A stretch of DNA of 64,000 nucleotides from Proteus alimentorum (lineage in GTDB: Bacteria; Pseudomonadota; Gammaproteobacteria; Enterobacterales; Enterobacteriaceae). A program made the translations under genes and the position numbers. Location of the stretch: NCBI RefSeq assembly GCF_002607735.1, contig NZ_NBVR01000044.1, forward strand, positions 53,327 through 117,326, given 5' to 3'. Below, one piece after another: positions 42,281-54,246 of the stretch. Position 1 is the stretch's first letter. Each line of letters opens with the position of its first letter. Below the pieces are notes generated by a model, which saw only the letters and a program-made list of their open reading frames with translations, made no database searches and had not been told where the DNA came from.

Positions 42281-45200
42281 AGAAGTGGTTGAAATGGATT
42301 GCACTTACCCTCCTTATCATTATTTTGCTTACCTTCGGTGCTGTCGCTTGGATTTTGGGAACACAATCAGGTTTGCACTTCGCTATTAATAGCGCAGCAC
42401 GTTGGGTTCCCGGCTTAGCTATTAAAGACGTTAATGGTGGCTGGCAAGATCTACGTTTAACGGGTGTTGAATATCAAATGCCCGGTGTTGATGTTAATGT
42501 GGGTGAATTATCATTAGGATTACGTTTAGCGTGTCTGATTGATAAACAAATTTGTGTCGATACATTAGGCACACGCGATGTTGTTGTTAATGTCGATACT
42601 AGTGCTTTTCCCCCTTCAGAAGAAACACCGCCTTCAGAGCCTTTAACAGAGCTTAATGCACCATTACCTATCTATTTAAATTCACTTTCATTAGAAAATA
42701 CGCATGTGAAGATTGATGATATGGCAATCTCGCTTGGTGAATTTAAAACGGGTGCACAGTGGGAAGGTCGTCAAGTTACATTAAATCCAACACTTATTAA
42801 TGATTTGCTGGTGGCATTACCGAAAACGCCAGAAGAAGGCAGCATTGAAGCGGTTGCACAAGATGTAAACGAAGTTGTCACGGTAAAACCTCAAACTGAA
42901 CCGACAACACAAGAAGAAAAAGAACAGGCTTTAGCTGCGACAATTAAAGCGATTTTTGCTAAACCTCTGTTAGCTGATTTACCCGAAATTATTATTCCTG
43001 TTGATGTGAATGTTGAAGGTATTGAAGGTAAGCAGTTACAAATAACAGGGGATACACCGGTTACGATTAACCAATTATCTTTTGAAGCCAATACGCAAGG
43101 TAAACAGGTTAATCTCACTAAATTAAATGTTGATGCACCAGAAGGTGAGGTTAGTTTAAATGGGGGAATTACCCTAGATAAGCAGTGGCCTGTTAATTTA
43201 AATGTGAATGCGACTATTCGTGATGTGGCAGGGCTTGAAGATTTTAAAGATCAAAAAGCGACGCTTTCTTTACAAGGCGCATTACTCGAAGAGCTTAAAT
43301 TAGCTCTCTCTTTAACAGGAACGGTTACCGCAACTTTAGACGCTCAAGCTGAACTGGCAAAACCACACCTTCCATTAAAATTGACACTTGAAAGTCAAAA
43401 AGTACGTTGGCCTTTAACTGGGGATGTACAGTACCAACTTAATGACACCCGATTACGTCTCAATGGTCAGACTGATAATTACGATCTTTCATTGCGTTCT
43501 GATATCCAAGGTCAGGAAATTCCACCGGCTAAATTAACGGTGGATGCAAAAGGTAATGAAGAAAAAATTGAATTAACACGTCTGCGTTTAGCTGCATTAC
43601 AAGGCCATGCTGATATCACGGGTGTTGCTGATTGGAGTAAGGCGATTAGCTGGAATGCCTTACTTACTATTTCAGGAATTAATACTGTAAAACAGTATCC
43701 TGATATACCTGCAAAATTAGATGGGCGTATTGCGACAACAGGCAGTCTGTATGGTGGAAGTTGGCAACTACGTGTTCCCGAAATTACCTTAGATGGTAAC
43801 TTTAAAAATAATCTAATTAAGGCGAGAGGGAATGCGTATGGTAACGATTCAGGGCAATGGAATATTCCCCAATTAAAACTCATTCTGGGTAAAAATAACC
43901 TCGATATTGAAGGGCATTTAGGTGATAAGTGGGCATTAGATGCCAATATTAATGCGTCAGGATTAAATGGTTTAGTGCCTGGGTTGGCTGGAGTAATTAA
44001 AGGTAAGGTTAATATTCGTGGTGATATGAACAAGCCTAAGATTATCGCTGATATCAATGCTCATGGTATTAAATGGCAAGATCAAGTCAGTGTTGAATCC
44101 ATCACGGTTAAAGGTGATGTTCAATCAGACAAAGAAATTGGTGGCAAACTCGCTATTACTGCTCGTCAATTAAAACAAGCTGATTTAGTTATTCGTAATT
44201 TAACGCTGGATGCTGCAGGTACAGAAAAACAGCATAAACTGACGCTAAAAATGGATGGAGAGCCTGTTTCTGGTGGACTGACATTAGCGGGTTCATTCGA
44301 TAAAGAAAAACAGCAATGGAAAGGAACGCTAAATAATACGGCATTTGATACTCCTGTAGGTGAGTGGCGTTTAAATAAAGCCATGGCGTTAAATTTGTTG
44401 GCAGAAAAACAAGAAGTCACCATTGGTTCTCATTGTTGGGTAAACCCAAATGCACAAGTTTGTGTGCCTAAAACGATAACGGTGGGCGAAAGCGGATCTG
44501 CAGCAATCACATTGACACGTTTTGATTTAGCCATGATCAAACCTTTCCTACCAGCAGAGACTTCTGTTCGAGGCGTATTTACGGGTGATGCAACAGCAAC
44601 ATGGAACTCAAAAGGTGGATTACCGAAAGCATCTGTAAACCTGAAAGGGCAAGGTGTTGGTGTAAAACAGAATATTGATGGTACTGTTTTACCAATTGAT
44701 TTTGATGCAATTACTTTAAATGCGGGCGTTAACAATGGCAAAGCGACATTGCAATGGTTGATTAGTATTGCGGGTAATGGTGATTTTAAAGGTAATGTGC
44801 ATGTTGCTGATCTTGAGAAAAAACGCCAACTGTCTGGTACGGTTGATATTGATAATCTGACATTAGATTTAATCAAACCGTTCTTAGGGAAAGGTGAAAT
44901 AGCTCAAGGAAGCGTGGGGGCTCAATTACGTTTAGGCGGAAATGCGCAATCTCCACTGTTATTTGGTCAATTCGGTATTAATCAATTAAAAGTGGTTGGG
45001 CATTGGATCCCATTTGATATCACCAAAGGAAATGTTGATATTAGCTTTAATGGTGCAACCTCTGATTTAAGTGGCAGAATCGAAACCCCAGAAGGTTATT
45101 TAAATCTTACGGGTAATGCTGATTGGCGTAAATTAGAGGAATGGCGCGCTGTTGTGGCAGCAAATGGTAATAAGTTACGTGTTGCATTACCTCCGATGGT

Positions 45201-46101
45201 TCGTATTGATGTCAACCCTGATTTAGTGTTTGAGGCAAGCCCACATTTACTGAAATTAGACGGTCGCATTGATATCCCTTGGGCGCGCATTGTGGTGCAA
45301 GATTTACCAGAATCTGCGGTATCAGCGTCTTCTGATGAAGTGATGCTGGATAAAAACTTACAGCCAATTGCACCAAAAGAGACATCGATTCCAATTCAAA
45401 GTAATTTAGCGATTAATATTGGCGATGATGTGACACTGGACGCATTTGGGCTTAAAGCTCGATTGACGGGAGCACTCAAAGTCAATCAGAATAAACAAGG
45501 ACTAGGTTTAAATGGCCAAATAGATATTCCAAAAGGCGAATTCAAAGCCTATGGGCAAGATCTACAAGTCCGTAAGGGTCAGATCTTGTTCTCAGGGCCA
45601 GTTGATCAACCTTACTTAAATATTGAAGCTATTCGTAATCCTGAAAATACGGCAAATAATGTGATTGCAGGTGTCAGGGTGACAGGGCTTGCAGATAAAC
45701 CTAAAGTTGAAATTTTCTCTGAACCTGCTTTCACACAGCAAGAAGCGTTATCTTATTTGTTAAGAGGTGAAGGGTTAGATAAAAGTGGTGATGCGGATTC
45801 ATCACAAATGACAGCAATGCTGATAGGATTAGGCGTTGGTCAAAGTGGCCAGCTTGTAGGGCGCATTGGTGAAACCTTTGGCGTTTCGGATTTAGCGCTT
45901 GATACACAAGGGGTGGGGGATAACTCACAAGTTGTGGTCAGCGGTAAGATCACAAACGATCTGCAAGTGAAGTATGGAGTGGGTATATTTGATTCGCTAG
46001 CGACGTTAACCTTACGTTATCGCTTGATGCCCAGGTTGTATTTACAAGCAGTGTCTGGTATGAATCAGGCAATAGATCTGCTTTATCAATTTGAGTTTTA
46101 A
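42277..46101 (+). CDS. tamB: Translocation and assembly module subunit TamB
   Basis: A 1274-residue inner-membrane-anchored AsmA-like protein. An N-terminal anchor ([22 protein letters not shown]) precedes a very long periplasmic beta-rich repeat groove. The conserved C-terminal DUF490 domain ends in LLYQFEF, which docks on TamA. Such bridge proteins carry lipid between membranes. The ATG overlaps the tamA stop by 4 bases (ATGA), indicating translational coupling. ytfP follows after 5 bases. Confidence 0.96.
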   Translation: MKKWLKWIALTLLIIILLTFGAVAWILGTQSGLHFAINSAARWVPGLAIKDVNGGWQDLRLTGVEYQMPGVDVNVGELSLGLRLACLIDKQICVDTLGTRDVVVNVDTSAFPPSEETPPSEPLTELNAPLPIYLNSLSLENTHVKIDDMAISLGEFKTGAQWEGRQVTLNPTLINDLLVALPKTPEEGSIEAVAQDVNEVVTVKPQTEPTTQEEKEQALAATIKAIFAKPLLADLPEIIIPVDVNVEGIEGKQLQITGDTPVTINQLSFEANTQGKQVNLTKLNVDAPEGEVSLNGGITLDKQWPVNLNVNATIRDVAGLEDFKDQKATLSLQGALLEELKLALSLTGTVTATLDAQAELAKPHLPLKLTLESQKVRWPLTGDVQYQLNDTRLRLNGQTDNYDLSLRSDIQGQEIPPAKLTVDAKGNEEKIELTRLRLAALQGHADITGVADWSKAISWNALLTISGINTVKQYPDIPAKLDGRIATTGSLYGGSWQLRVPEITLDGNFKNNLIKARGNAYGNDSGQWNIPQLKLILGKNNLDIEGHLGDKWALDANINASGLNGLVPGLAGVIKGKVNIRGDMNKPKIIADINAHGIKWQDQVSVESITVKGDVQSDKEIGGKLAITARQLKQADLVIRNLTLDAAGTEKQHKLTLKMDGEPVSGGLTLAGSFDKEKQQWKGTLNNTAFDTPVGEWRLNKAMALNLLAEKQEVTIGSHCWVNPNAQVCVPKTITVGESGSAAITLTRFDLAMIKPFLPAETSVRGVFTGDATATWNSKGGLPKASVNLKGQGVGVKQNIDGTVLPIDFDAITLNAGVNNGKATLQWLISIAGNGDFKGNVHVADLEKKRQLSGTVDIDNLTLDLIKPFLGKGEIAQGSVGAQLRLGGNAQSPLLFGQFGINQLKVVGHWIPFDITKGNVDISFNGATSDLSGRIETPEGYLNLTGNADWRKLEEWRAVVAANGNKLRVALPPMVRIDVNPDLVFEASPHLLKLDGRIDIPWARIVVQDLPESAVSASSDEVMLDKNLQPIAPKETSIPIQSNLAINIGDDVTLDAFGLKARLTGALKVNQNKQGLGLNGQIDIPKGEFKAYGQDLQVRKGQILFSGPVDQPYLNIEAIRNPENTANNVIAGVRVTGLADKPKVEIFSEPAFTQQEALSYLLRGEGLDKSGDADSSQMTAMLIGLGVGQSGQLVGRIGETFGVSDLALDTQGVGDNSQVVVSGKITNDLQVKYGVGIFDSLATLTLRYRLMPRLYLQAVSGMNQAIDLLYQFEF

Positions 46102-46106
46102 ATTAT

Positions 46107-46454
46107 ATGCGAATTATTGTTTATGGTAGTTTACGGCAAAACCAAGGTAACCATCACTGGATGACCTATGCACAACTTTTGGGTGAGCATAAATTGGTGG
46201 GATATAAACTCTATGATTTAGGGTTCTACCCTGCGGTTATTGAAGGTGACGGTGAAATAGAGTGCGAAGTCTATCGGATAACGCCTTCTATCTTGACCGA
46301 GCTTGATGAATTGAAAAAGAACGATCAAGATTACAAGCGTCAACTGATTTCAACGCCTTATGGCAGTGCTTGGATCTATCTTTATCAAAAGCCTGTTGAT
46401 GGTTTACGTGAAATAAAATGCGGTGACTGGCTAAAACGTCACGAAGAAGAGTAA
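46107..46454 (+). CDS. ytfP: Gamma-glutamylcyclotransferase-like protein YtfP
   Basis: A 115-residue GGCT-fold protein. The N-terminal motif VYGSLRQNQGNHHWM and the acidic residue in LTELDELKKNDQDYKRQ match E. coli YtfP (113 residues). The biochemical role is not established. It is the last gene of the tamA-tamB-ytfP row and is followed by a strong hairpin. Confidence 0.92.
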   Translation: MRIIVYGSLRQNQGNHHWMTYAQLLGEHKLVGYKLYDLGFYPAVIEGDGEIECEVYRITPSILTELDELKKNDQDYKRQLISTPYGSAWIYLYQKPVDGLREIKCGDWLKRHEEE

Positions 46455-46487
46455 TAGGTTAAATTTGCCTTTTACTGAAATATGTTT

Positions 46488-46522
46488 AAAAACGGCTCGA
46501 TAGTGATATCGAGCCGTTTTTA
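46488..46522. terminator. Bidirectional terminator between ytfP and the sulfatase gene
   Basis: AAAAACGGCTCGAT (46488-46501) pairs perfectly with ATCGAGCCGTTTTT (46508-46521), a 14-bp stem with a 6-nt loop, bounded by A- and T-runs for both convergent genes. Confidence 0.92.
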
Positions 46523-46541
46523 TCTGCGAAGAAATTAATGC

Positions 46542-48170
46542 TTATTTTTCACAAATATAAGAGAGCCGCGCTTCTTTATATAAATCAAGTCGCATTCGTC
46601 TCGCTTTATCTATTTCATTTTCAGCCAATAATGGTCTAATTTTTTTCTGATAAACTTGAATACTTGTTTCACCCGTATGGTGTTGATATCCCACTTCATG
46701 GCTACGCCATTTTTTATTAATAATGACTTCTTGAACATAAAAAGGATCTGAATTGTTGCGGATCTCATTGTCTAATTTGAGCCGTAATTCTTTTTTTATT
46801 TGTTGATAATCAGGATGGTGACTGAGGTTTTGGGTTTCACCTCGATCATTAACCATATCGTAGAGTTCTTCTTCTTCATCTTCTTTGTAAATAATATATT
46901 TAAAGTTTTCTGTTCTTAACATTCTTGCTGGTTGAACATCGACATTTCGGTCAGTATTCCAGTGGCAAATGACACTATCTCTCCACTCTTTCATTTTCTT
47001 TCCAGTTAATAACGGGTACAAAGAGCGACCATAAATATTTTTAGGGTAATCAATTCCGATATAATCACAGAGAGTAGGTAATAAATCACAAAGGGATGTT
47101 AACTCATTTTTTAAAGCACCAGATTGAATACCCGGCCCTGAAAATGCAAAAGGTACATTTGTCGATTCTTCATAAAACCAATTCATTTTAGCGACTAATC
47201 GGTGTGCTCCCATCGCATCACCATGGTCAGAGAAGAAAACAACAAGCGTATCTTCCCAATACCCACTCTTTTTTAATGCATTGATAACTTGTCCAATATA
47301 ACTGTCTACTAATTCAGTAAAATAGTAATAGGCTTTGAGATATTGCTGGAAATTTTTCTCATTCCATTTCCCTGATTGCATAACTCTGTTATGTGTACAG
47401 CAAGCATATTGAATCGCTTTAGGTCTATTTTTAAGGTCATCAGCAGTATCAAAATTATCAAGCAAAGGTGGCAATTGTCCGATATTTTCGATGTCACCAT
47501 GCTCACCTGCAAAATTTCCTGTCCATCCATTTATATTGTGGGGATTATTAAATTCAACGGCTAATAAAAATGGCTTTTTTTCCTCTCTTTTGGGGAGTGA
47601 ATTGATATATTTCAGGCTTTCTTCTAAACAATACACATCTTCTTTCGTATCATAATCAACAGGAAAGGCTGGGTGAGCATTAAATTCTTTTTCTATTTGG
47701 GGCGCACAATCAAATCCTTCTAATGAGCCATAATCGTGCTGTTTTCCAAAATGTTTACACTCATATCCTGCTTGTGAAAACAACGTTCCTAATGTGGACA
47801 TTGTTTCTGGTATGTTTGGGCTGTCATTGGAAATAATGCCTGTCTGATGTGGTAATTTTCCAGTCCAAAAACAAGCCCTTGAAGGAGCACATAAGGGGTA
47901 AGCACAATATGCATTATGGAAACTTGTTCCTGTATTTAAAATCGAGTCGATAACGGGAGTTTTTACCTCTTTATTGCCATAAGCAGAGATACCCCGTTTT
48001 GCTAATTGGTCTGCGGTAATAATTAAAATATTCTTAGGATTTTTAGGTGCATTTAATGGGGTTATACACTCTTTCGTTGATGGGGATAATGCAGACAGTG
48101 GTGAAACCAGTGATAATCCTGTCGCACCCACGGCAGCACCCTTTAACAAATCTCGACGTGTTATAGACAT
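46542..48170 (-). CDS. Tat-exported sulfatase, cysteine-type
   Basis: A 542-residue S1-family sulfatase. The N-terminus carries a twin-arginine signal (ITRRDLLKGA followed by a hydrophobic stretch and Ala-rich end, residues about 4-28), so it is exported folded. The sulfatase signature is CAPSRACFWTG with C94 expected to be converted to formylglycine by a maturase. Metal-binding segments LIITADQ (D54) and FFSDHGDAMG are present. The substrate cannot be read from sequence; it might be a sulfated sugar or ester. No maturase, transporter or glycosidase is adjacent. It sits where E. coli has none, between ytfP and ppa. Purine-rich AGAGG precedes the ATG. Confidence 0.88.
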   Translation of the reverse strand: MSITRRDLLKGAAVGATGLSLVSPLSALSPSTKECITPLNAPKNPKNILIITADQLAKRGISAYGNKEVKTPVIDSILNTGTSFHNAYCAYPLCAPSRACFWTGKLPHQTGIISNDSPNIPETMSTLGTLFSQAGYECKHFGKQHDYGSLEGFDCAPQIEKEFNAHPAFPVDYDTKEDVYCLEESLKYINSLPKREEKKPFLLAVEFNNPHNINGWTGNFAGEHGDIENIGQLPPLLDNFDTADDLKNRPKAIQYACCTHNRVMQSGKWNEKNFQQYLKAYYYFTELVDSYIGQVINALKKSGYWEDTLVVFFSDHGDAMGAHRLVAKMNWFYEESTNVPFAFSGPGIQSGALKNELTSLCDLLPTLCDYIGIDYPKNIYGRSLYPLLTGKKMKEWRDSVICHWNTDRNVDVQPARMLRTENFKYIIYKEDEEEELYDMVNDRGETQNLSHHPDYQQIKKELRLKLDNEIRNNSDPFYVQEVIINKKWRSHEVGYQHHTGETSIQVYQKKIRPLLAENEIDKARRMRLDLYKEARLSYICEK

Positions 48171-48430
48171 TTTAACCTCTCTTATTCATTAGATATGGCA
48201 TTAACATAGATTAAAAAGTCTTCAATTTCTTTTGAATTGATCACACGAAACATATCGAAAGTAATTTCAAAAGTATATGAAAGTCAATATTTGTGATTTA
48301 AAGAGGGTAATTTATCTATGATGAATAAAAGAGAACATAAGAAGTGAGAACAAGTATGAAAAGCGGATTTTAATTTATTAGATTTAAAGGCACACTTTTT
48401 AACTTAAAATAGGTGGGCAAAAGATGATGA
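48171..48430. other. Gene-free stretch between the sulfatase and the ppa terminator
   Basis: AT-rich and without a credible frame. It must contain the promoter of the leftward sulfatase gene. I see no clear operator. It marks the right edge of the inserted sulfatase segment. Confidence 0.5.
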
Positions 48431-48431
48431 A

Positions 48432-48473
48432 ATAAAAGGCAAATAAACCCAATGCTAGGGGGTTATTTGCCTT
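48432..48473 (-). terminator. Terminator after ppa
   Basis: On the minus strand AAGGCAAATAA (48473-48463) pairs with TTATTTGCCTT (48446-48436), extended by CCC/GGG pairs with one bulge, then TTTTATTT. Confidence 0.8.
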
Positions 48474-48497
48474 GTAATATCTTGATTCGCTCAAGGA

Positions 48498-49025
48498 TTA
48501 TTTTTTAGCGCGTTCGAAAGAAGACAGAATTTCAGCTTTAGCGGCTTCTACGCCTTCCCAACCGTCAACTTTAACCCATTTACCCGCTTCTAAATCTTTG
48601 TAGTGTTCAAAGAAATGTTTGATCTGTGCTTTTAACAGTTCAGGCAGATCGTTCACATCTTTAATGTGATCGTATTCTTTGCTCAGTTTAGTATGTGGAA
48701 CTGCAACCAGTTTCGCATCTTCACCTGATTCGTCAGTCATTTTCAGTACGCCAACAGGACGGCAACGAATAACTGAACCTGGTTGTAATGGATATGGAGT
48801 TGGAACCAGAACGTCTACTGGGTCACCATCTAAAGATAACGTGTTGTTGATGTAACCGTAGTTGCATGGGTAGAACATTGCAGTTGACATAAAACGGTCA
48901 ACGAACAGTGCGCCACTTTCTTTATCAACTTCGTATTTGATAGGATCAGCATTTGCTGGGATTTCAATAACAACATAGATATCTTCTGGTAGTTCTTTAC
49001 CAGCAGGAACATGATTCAGGCTCAT
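48498..49025 (-). CDS. ppa: Inorganic pyrophosphatase
   Basis: A 175-residue family I soluble pyrophosphatase that pulls biosynthetic reactions forward by hydrolysing PPi. The signature DGDPVDVLV (Mg-binding Asp residues) is near residues 65-75, with [14 protein letters not shown] before it and [13 protein letters not shown] after it. Length is within one residue of E. coli. AGGAAATTTTTT precedes the ATG. Confidence 0.97.
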   Translation of the reverse strand: MSLNHVPAGKELPEDIYVVIEIPANADPIKYEVDKESGALFVDRFMSTAMFYPCNYGYINNTLSLDGDPVDVLVPTPYPLQPGSVIRCRPVGVLKMTDESGEDAKLVAVPHTKLSKEYDHIKDVNDLPELLKAQIKHFFEHYKDLEAGKWVKVDGWEGVEAAKAEILSSFERAKK

Positions 49026-49165
49026 AAAAAATTTCCTATAAAAAAATTAATTTTACGTGGCCTTTAGTATAGCGAAAAGTTTTTAACAATACCCGTTTTT
49101 TGCCGAACATGTTGCGTTCTGGCGTAAAAATAAGCAGCAAATAAAAGAAAGCGCTGTTTTGAAGG

Positions 49166-49198
49166 ATGAAAAAACCGGACGAATAAGAAGTCCGGTTT
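49166..49198 (-). terminator. Terminator after fbp
   Basis: AAACCGGAC (49172-49180) pairs exactly with GTCCGGTTT (49190-49198); on the minus strand it is followed by a T-run. Confidence 0.85.
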
Positions 49199-49224
49199 AT
49201 CTATGTCCATGCTAAACGAATGGA

Positions 49225-50232
49225 TTATTCTTCGTCTGGATATTGCGCCATAAAGCTTTCAGCTTGTTCAACCATCGATTTAGTCCCGACAAAGAAAGGC
49301 ATACGTTGGTGAAGTTCTTTTGGTTCGATATCAAGAATACGCTCTTTACCGTTACTTGCTTTACCGCCAGCTTGTTCGGCTAAGAACGCCATTGGATTGC
49401 ATTCATAGAGTAAACGTAATTTACCAGTAGGGTGGCTTGCAGTACTTGGGTAAATATAAATACCCCCCTTCAGTAAGTTGCGATGAAAATCAGCAACTAA
49501 AGAACCAATATAACGTGTGGTATAAGGGCGATTTGTTGCCGCATCTTGTTCTTGGCAATACTTAATGTATTTTTTTACCCCTAATGGGAATTTGATGTAG
49601 TTACCTTCGTTGATTGAGTACATATTTCCTGTTGGTGGGAAATGTACACTTTCATGAGATAAGCAGAATACACCCAAAGAGGGATCGTAAGTAAAGGCAT
49701 GAACACCACAACCTGTTGTATAAACTAACATGGTTGATGAGCCATAAACGACATAGCCAGCAGCGACTTGACGATGACCGGGTTGTAAGAAGTCATCTAA
49801 AGTGACAGATTGACCAATAGGTGTAATACGGTGGTAAATAGAGAAAATTGTTCCGACGGAAACGTTTACATCAATATTCGACGAACCATCTAAAGGATCC
49901 ATTAGTACAACATACTTGGCATTTTCAGCACGATCACCTTCAAAGATAACAATATCATCTTCTTCTTCTGATCCGATACCCGCAACTTCACCACGCGCTT
50001 TTAATGCAGCTTTTAGTTTCTCATTCGCGTAAAGGTCCAGTTTCATCTGGGCTTCACCTTGAACATTAGAAACACCGTTAGTACCAAGAATATCGACTAA
50101 CCCTGCTTTGTTAATATCACGGTGGATAATTTTAGCCCCAAGCTTAATTGCTGAAAGTAATGCAGTAAGTTCACCCGTTGCATGGGGAAAATCTTGTTGT
50201 TTCTCGACGATAAATTCGCCTAATGTTTTCAT
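49225..50232 (-). CDS. fbp: Fructose-1,6-bisphosphatase class 1
   Basis: A 335-residue gluconeogenic enzyme converting fructose 1,6-bisphosphate to fructose 6-phosphate. The metal-site motif [20 protein letters not shown] (near residue 112) is intact, as is the segment SIGSEEED-like [13 protein letters not shown] that precedes it. The C-terminal [23 protein letters not shown] is characteristic. Length is close to E. coli (332). It is divergent from mpl, as in E. coli, where ytfQRT-yjfF lies between ppa and fbp; those genes are absent here. Confidence 0.97.
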   Translation of the reverse strand: MKTLGEFIVEKQQDFPHATGELTALLSAIKLGAKIIHRDINKAGLVDILGTNGVSNVQGEAQMKLDLYANEKLKAALKARGEVAGIGSEEEDDIVIFEGDRAENAKYVVLMDPLDGSSNIDVNVSVGTIFSIYHRITPIGQSVTLDDFLQPGHRQVAAGYVVYGSSTMLVYTTGCGVHAFTYDPSLGVFCLSHESVHFPPTGNMYSINEGNYIKFPLGVKKYIKYCQEQDAATNRPYTTRYIGSLVADFHRNLLKGGIYIYPSTASHPTGKLRLLYECNPMAFLAEQAGGKASNGKERILDIEPKELHQRMPFFVGTKSMVEQAESFMAQYPDEE

Positions 50233-50396
50233 GACGCAGGTCCTGAATGTGAGTGGGTAAAGTAAAAAGGAGGAAAAATCTCCTTGGTGGTGGCAAGTTT
50301 AGCCAAAGAATCGGATGATTCAAAGGTTAATCCGTTTCTTATCTGCTTTTTGATCGTTAGAATAGTGACCAACTTCATGCTATTGGACAGAAATTC

Positions 50397-51776
50397 ATGC
50401 ACATTCATATTCTTGGTATTTGTGGCACCTTTATGGGGAGTCTTGCCATTCTAGCTAGAGCGAAAGGACACAAAGTCACAGGCTCAGACGCTAATGTCTA
50501 TCCACCCATGAGTACTTTATTAGAAAATCAGGGAATCGAACTGATTGAGGGATATGACCCAAAACAATTAGAACCTGCCCCTGACATGGTAATTATTGGT
50601 AATGCGATGACACGAGGAAATCCTTGTGTTGAAGCTGTACTTGAAAAAGGTTTGCCTTATACTTCTGGCCCTCAGTGGCTACATGATTATATTTTACCTG
50701 AACGTTGGGTGTTAGCTGTTGCTGGAACCCATGGTAAAACGACAACAGCAGGTATGCTGGCTTGGGTTTTAGAAGACTGTGGTTATAAACCCGGTTTTTT
50801 AATTGGCGGTGTACCGGGCAATTTCCAAGTATCTGCACAGTTAGGCGAAAGCCCTTTCTTTGTGATTGAAGCCGATGAATATGACAGTGCTTTTTTTGAT
50901 AAGCGCTCTAAATTTGTTCATTACTCTCCACGCACACTGATTTTAAATAACCTTGAATTCGATCACGCCGATATTTTTGATGATTTAGCGGCAATTCAAA
51001 AACAATTCCATCACTTAGTTCGTATCGTCCCAGGCTCAGGGAAAATCATCATGCCTGATAACGATATGAATTTAAAACAGACCATTGGAATGGGATGTTG
51101 GAGTGAACAAGAGTTCACGGGGGAAACGGGAGATTGGCAAGCCAAAAAACTCAGTAATGACAGCAGTCATTTTGAGGTATTTCATAAAGGTGAGCGAGTC
51201 GGGGAGGTATGCTGGGGACTTTCTGGTGAACACAACATGCAAAATGGCTTAATGGCGATTGTGGCAGCGCACCACGTTGGCGTTTTACCTGCTGATGCTT
51301 GTGAAGCATTAGATAAGTTTATTAATGCGCGTCGTCGTTTAGAGCTACGTGGTGAGGTTAACCAAGTCAGTGTTTATGATGACTTTGCACATCATCCTAC
51401 CGCGATTTTGGCAACGCTTGAAGCATTACGCAGTAAAGTCGGTGGAACTGCTCGTATTATTGCGGTGTTAGAGCCTCGTTCAAATACCATGAAAATGGGA
51501 ATTAGCAAGGATGATATCGCACCTGCATTAGGTCGAGCTGATGAAGTCTTTTTATTCCAGCCACCTAATATTCAATGGTTAGTGAGTGATATTGCAGAGC
51601 ATTGTGTACAACCAGCCCGCTGGAGTACAGATCTGGATACACTCGTTGATATGATTGCGAAAGAAGCTCAAGCAGGTGATCATATTTTAATTATGAGTAA
51701 TGGCGGTTTTGGTGGTATTCATGAAAAGCTGCTCGCAAAATTAGCACAGCCTAAAGATGCTGATCGCCAGTATTAA
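50397..51776 (+). CDS. mpl: Murein peptide ligase Mpl
   Basis: A 459-residue Mur-ligase-fold enzyme that recycles the murein tripeptide by attaching it to UDP-MurNAc. The N-terminal Rossmann segment HILGICGTFMGSLAILARAKGHKVTGSD, the ATP loop AGTHGKTTTAGML, the central EADEYDSAFFDKRSKFVHY and YDDFAHHPTAI are conserved. Followed by a convergent terminator and argR, whereas in E. coli mpl and argR are far apart. Confidence 0.96.
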   Translation: MHIHILGICGTFMGSLAILARAKGHKVTGSDANVYPPMSTLLENQGIELIEGYDPKQLEPAPDMVIIGNAMTRGNPCVEAVLEKGLPYTSGPQWLHDYILPERWVLAVAGTHGKTTTAGMLAWVLEDCGYKPGFLIGGVPGNFQVSAQLGESPFFVIEADEYDSAFFDKRSKFVHYSPRTLILNNLEFDHADIFDDLAAIQKQFHHLVRIVPGSGKIIMPDNDMNLKQTIGMGCWSEQEFTGETGDWQAKKLSNDSSHFEVFHKGERVGEVCWGLSGEHNMQNGLMAIVAAHHVGVLPADACEALDKFINARRRLELRGEVNQVSVYDDFAHHPTAILATLEALRSKVGGTARIIAVLEPRSNTMKMGISKDDIAPALGRADEVFLFQPPNIQWLVSDIAEHCVQPARWSTDLDTLVDMIAKEAQAGDHILIMSNGGFGGIHEKLLAKLAQPKDADRQY

Positions 51777-51783
51777 AAATAAA

Positions 51784-51816
51784 TAAGCCACTGAAAATTC
51801 AGTGGCTTACTTTTTG
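51784..51816. terminator. Bidirectional terminator between mpl and argR
   Basis: TAAGCCACTGAA (51784-51795) pairs with TTCAGTGGCTTA (51798-51809), followed by ACTTTTT on the + strand; A-rich flank on the left. Confidence 0.75.
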
Positions 51817-51834
51817 ACGCTGTAGAAAAGCTAA

Positions 51835-52752
<918 letters not shown>

Positions 52753-53691
52753 ATGAAAGTAGCAGTTCTCGGTGCAGCAGGCGGTATTGGTCAGGCACTG
52801 GCACTTCTTCTTAAAAATCAGCTTCCAGCTGGTAGTGAACTCTCTTTATATGATATCGCTCCCGTCACACCGGGTGTCGCAGCTGACTTAAGCCATATCC
52901 CCACTCAAGTTACGGTAAAAGGTTTTGCGGGTGAAGATCCTTCTCCTGCGCTAAAAGGCGCTGATGTTGTCCTGATTTCTGCGGGTGTTGCTCGTAAACC
53001 AGGCATGGATCGTTCTGATCTTTTCAATGTTAACGCAGGTATTGTGCGTAACTTAATTGAAAAGGTTGCACAAAATTGCCCGAAAGCACTTATCGGTATT
53101 ATTACTAACCCAGTGAATACAACCGTTGCTATCGCAGCCGAAGTGCTTAAGAAAGCTGGCGTTTATGATAAGAAACGTCTTTTCGGTATCACCACGCTCG
53201 ATATTATTCGCGCCAATACCTTTGTTGCAGAACTAAAAGGTCAAGATCCACAAAAAACCAACGTTCCTGTGATTGGTGGCCACTCTGGTGTGACTATTCT
53301 TCCTCTATTATCTCAAGTTGATGGCGTTTCATTTACCGATGATGAAGTTGCAGCATTGACTAAACGTATTCAAAACGCAGGTACTGAGGTTGTTGAAGCT
53401 AAAGCGGGTGGCGGTTCAGCAACATTATCTATGGGTCAAGCAGCCGCGCGTTTTGGTCTTTCATTAATTCGCGCTCTAAATGGCGAGAAAAATGTTATTG
53501 AATGTACCTACACCGAAGGCGACGGAGAATATGCCCGTTTCTTTGCACAACCAATTCTTTTAGGTAAAAACGGTGTAGAGGAATATTTATCTATTGGTAA
53601 ATTAAGTGATTTTGAAAAGCAATCTCTTGATGGAATGTTAGATGTATTGAAAAAAGATATAATTCTTGGTGAAGAATTTATTAATAAATAA
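52753..53691 (+). CDS. mdh: Malate dehydrogenase
   Basis: A 312-residue NAD-dependent TCA-cycle enzyme, same length as E. coli. [21 protein letters not shown] is the NAD loop; the substrate/catalytic segments are [25 protein letters not shown] and [10 protein letters not shown] with the catalytic His. ATG 52753 is preceded by AAGGAG; an upstream in-frame extension to 52642 has no support. Followed by a strong terminator. Confidence 0.97.
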   Translation: MKVAVLGAAGGIGQALALLLKNQLPAGSELSLYDIAPVTPGVAADLSHIPTQVTVKGFAGEDPSPALKGADVVLISAGVARKPGMDRSDLFNVNAGIVRNLIEKVAQNCPKALIGIITNPVNTTVAIAAEVLKKAGVYDKKRLFGITTLDIIRANTFVAELKGQDPQKTNVPVIGGHSGVTILPLLSQVDGVSFTDDEVAALTKRIQNAGTEVVEAKAGGGSATLSMGQAAARFGLSLIRALNGEKNVIECTYTEGDGEYARFFAQPILLGKNGVEEYLSIGKLSDFEKQSLDGMLDVLKKDIILGEEFINK

Positions 53692-53732
53692 AGAAATACT
53701 TTTTTTGCTATAAAAATAATGCAAATTTAAAT

Positions 53733-53767
53733 AAAAACCGCTGATACTATATCAGCGGTTTTTTTTA
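53733..53767. terminator. Terminator after mdh
   Basis: AACCGCTGATA (53736-53746) pairs exactly with TATCAGCGGTT (53750-53760), with eight T after it and an A-run before it, so it may also serve sfsB from the other side. Confidence 0.88.
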
Positions 53768-53793
53768 TTAATTATAATGCCTGTAATTATTAG

Positions 53794-54060
53794 TTAATTA
53801 TTAGTTTTGGTACGAATCTTTCGCTCAAGTAATTCTCCTGTTTCAGGATGGAAATAACGGCTAGGCCAAATTTCACTAGGAGCTACACCAAGATAATCAG
53901 CAATGATTTTCTCTCCTTTAGGCCAAGGGCGTGATAGCGCATTAGCGAGTGTTGAAGAGCTTAACCCTGCTTGGCGAGAGATGGCAGCCAGTGTTGTTCC
54001 TCGTTTTCTAAGTGCGGCAATAATATCGGCAGGATGCCAATCAGATTTCCTTGAAATCAT
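53794..54060 (-). CDS. sfsB: Ner-like helix-turn-helix regulator, SfsB/Nlp family
   Basis: An 88-residue DNA-binding protein of the Mu Ner/SfsB family: DWHPADIIAALRKRGTTLAAISRQAG and LSSSTLANALSRPWPKGEKIIADYLGV are typical, followed by PSEIWPSRY. E. coli SfsB (Nlp) lies near ispB as here and stimulates maltose-gene expression when overproduced. Ner in phage Mu represses early transcription. Purine-rich AGGATT lies upstream of the ATG. It is divergent from two genes with a MuA-like DNA-binding domain, which makes the group resemble a phage control region. Confidence 0.85.
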   Translation of the reverse strand: MISRKSDWHPADIIAALRKRGTTLAAISRQAGLSSSTLANALSRPWPKGEKIIADYLGVAPSEIWPSRYFHPETGELLERKIRTKTNN

Positions 54061-54149
54061 TTTTAATCCTTTTTCTATAAAATTAATTGCTGTGTTAGTG
54101 GTATAAATAACAGTTTATTAGAAATGTCCTAAAGCATTTAAACTGATTA

Positions 54150-54181
54150 TTTAGAAAATAAAATAACATTATTTTTCTAAA
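54150..54181. promoter_or_regulatory. Candidate operator between sfsB and the MuA-like genes
   Basis: TTTAGAAAA (54150-54158) is the exact complement of TTTTCTAAA (54173-54181), 14 bases apart, in the middle of the 186-base divergent gap. It could be bound by SfsB or by one of the neighbouring regulators; this is inference. Confidence 0.4.
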
Positions 54182-54246
54182 AAGATTTCTGATTTTTTTC
54201 TTAATAATTTCTTTTTTGAAGTTGATAACAATTTTAGAGAAACATA

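Noticed and set aside
43512..44057. 181-codon antisense frame within tamB
   Set aside because: Shadow of a conserved coding sequence on the other strand; no start signals and no family.
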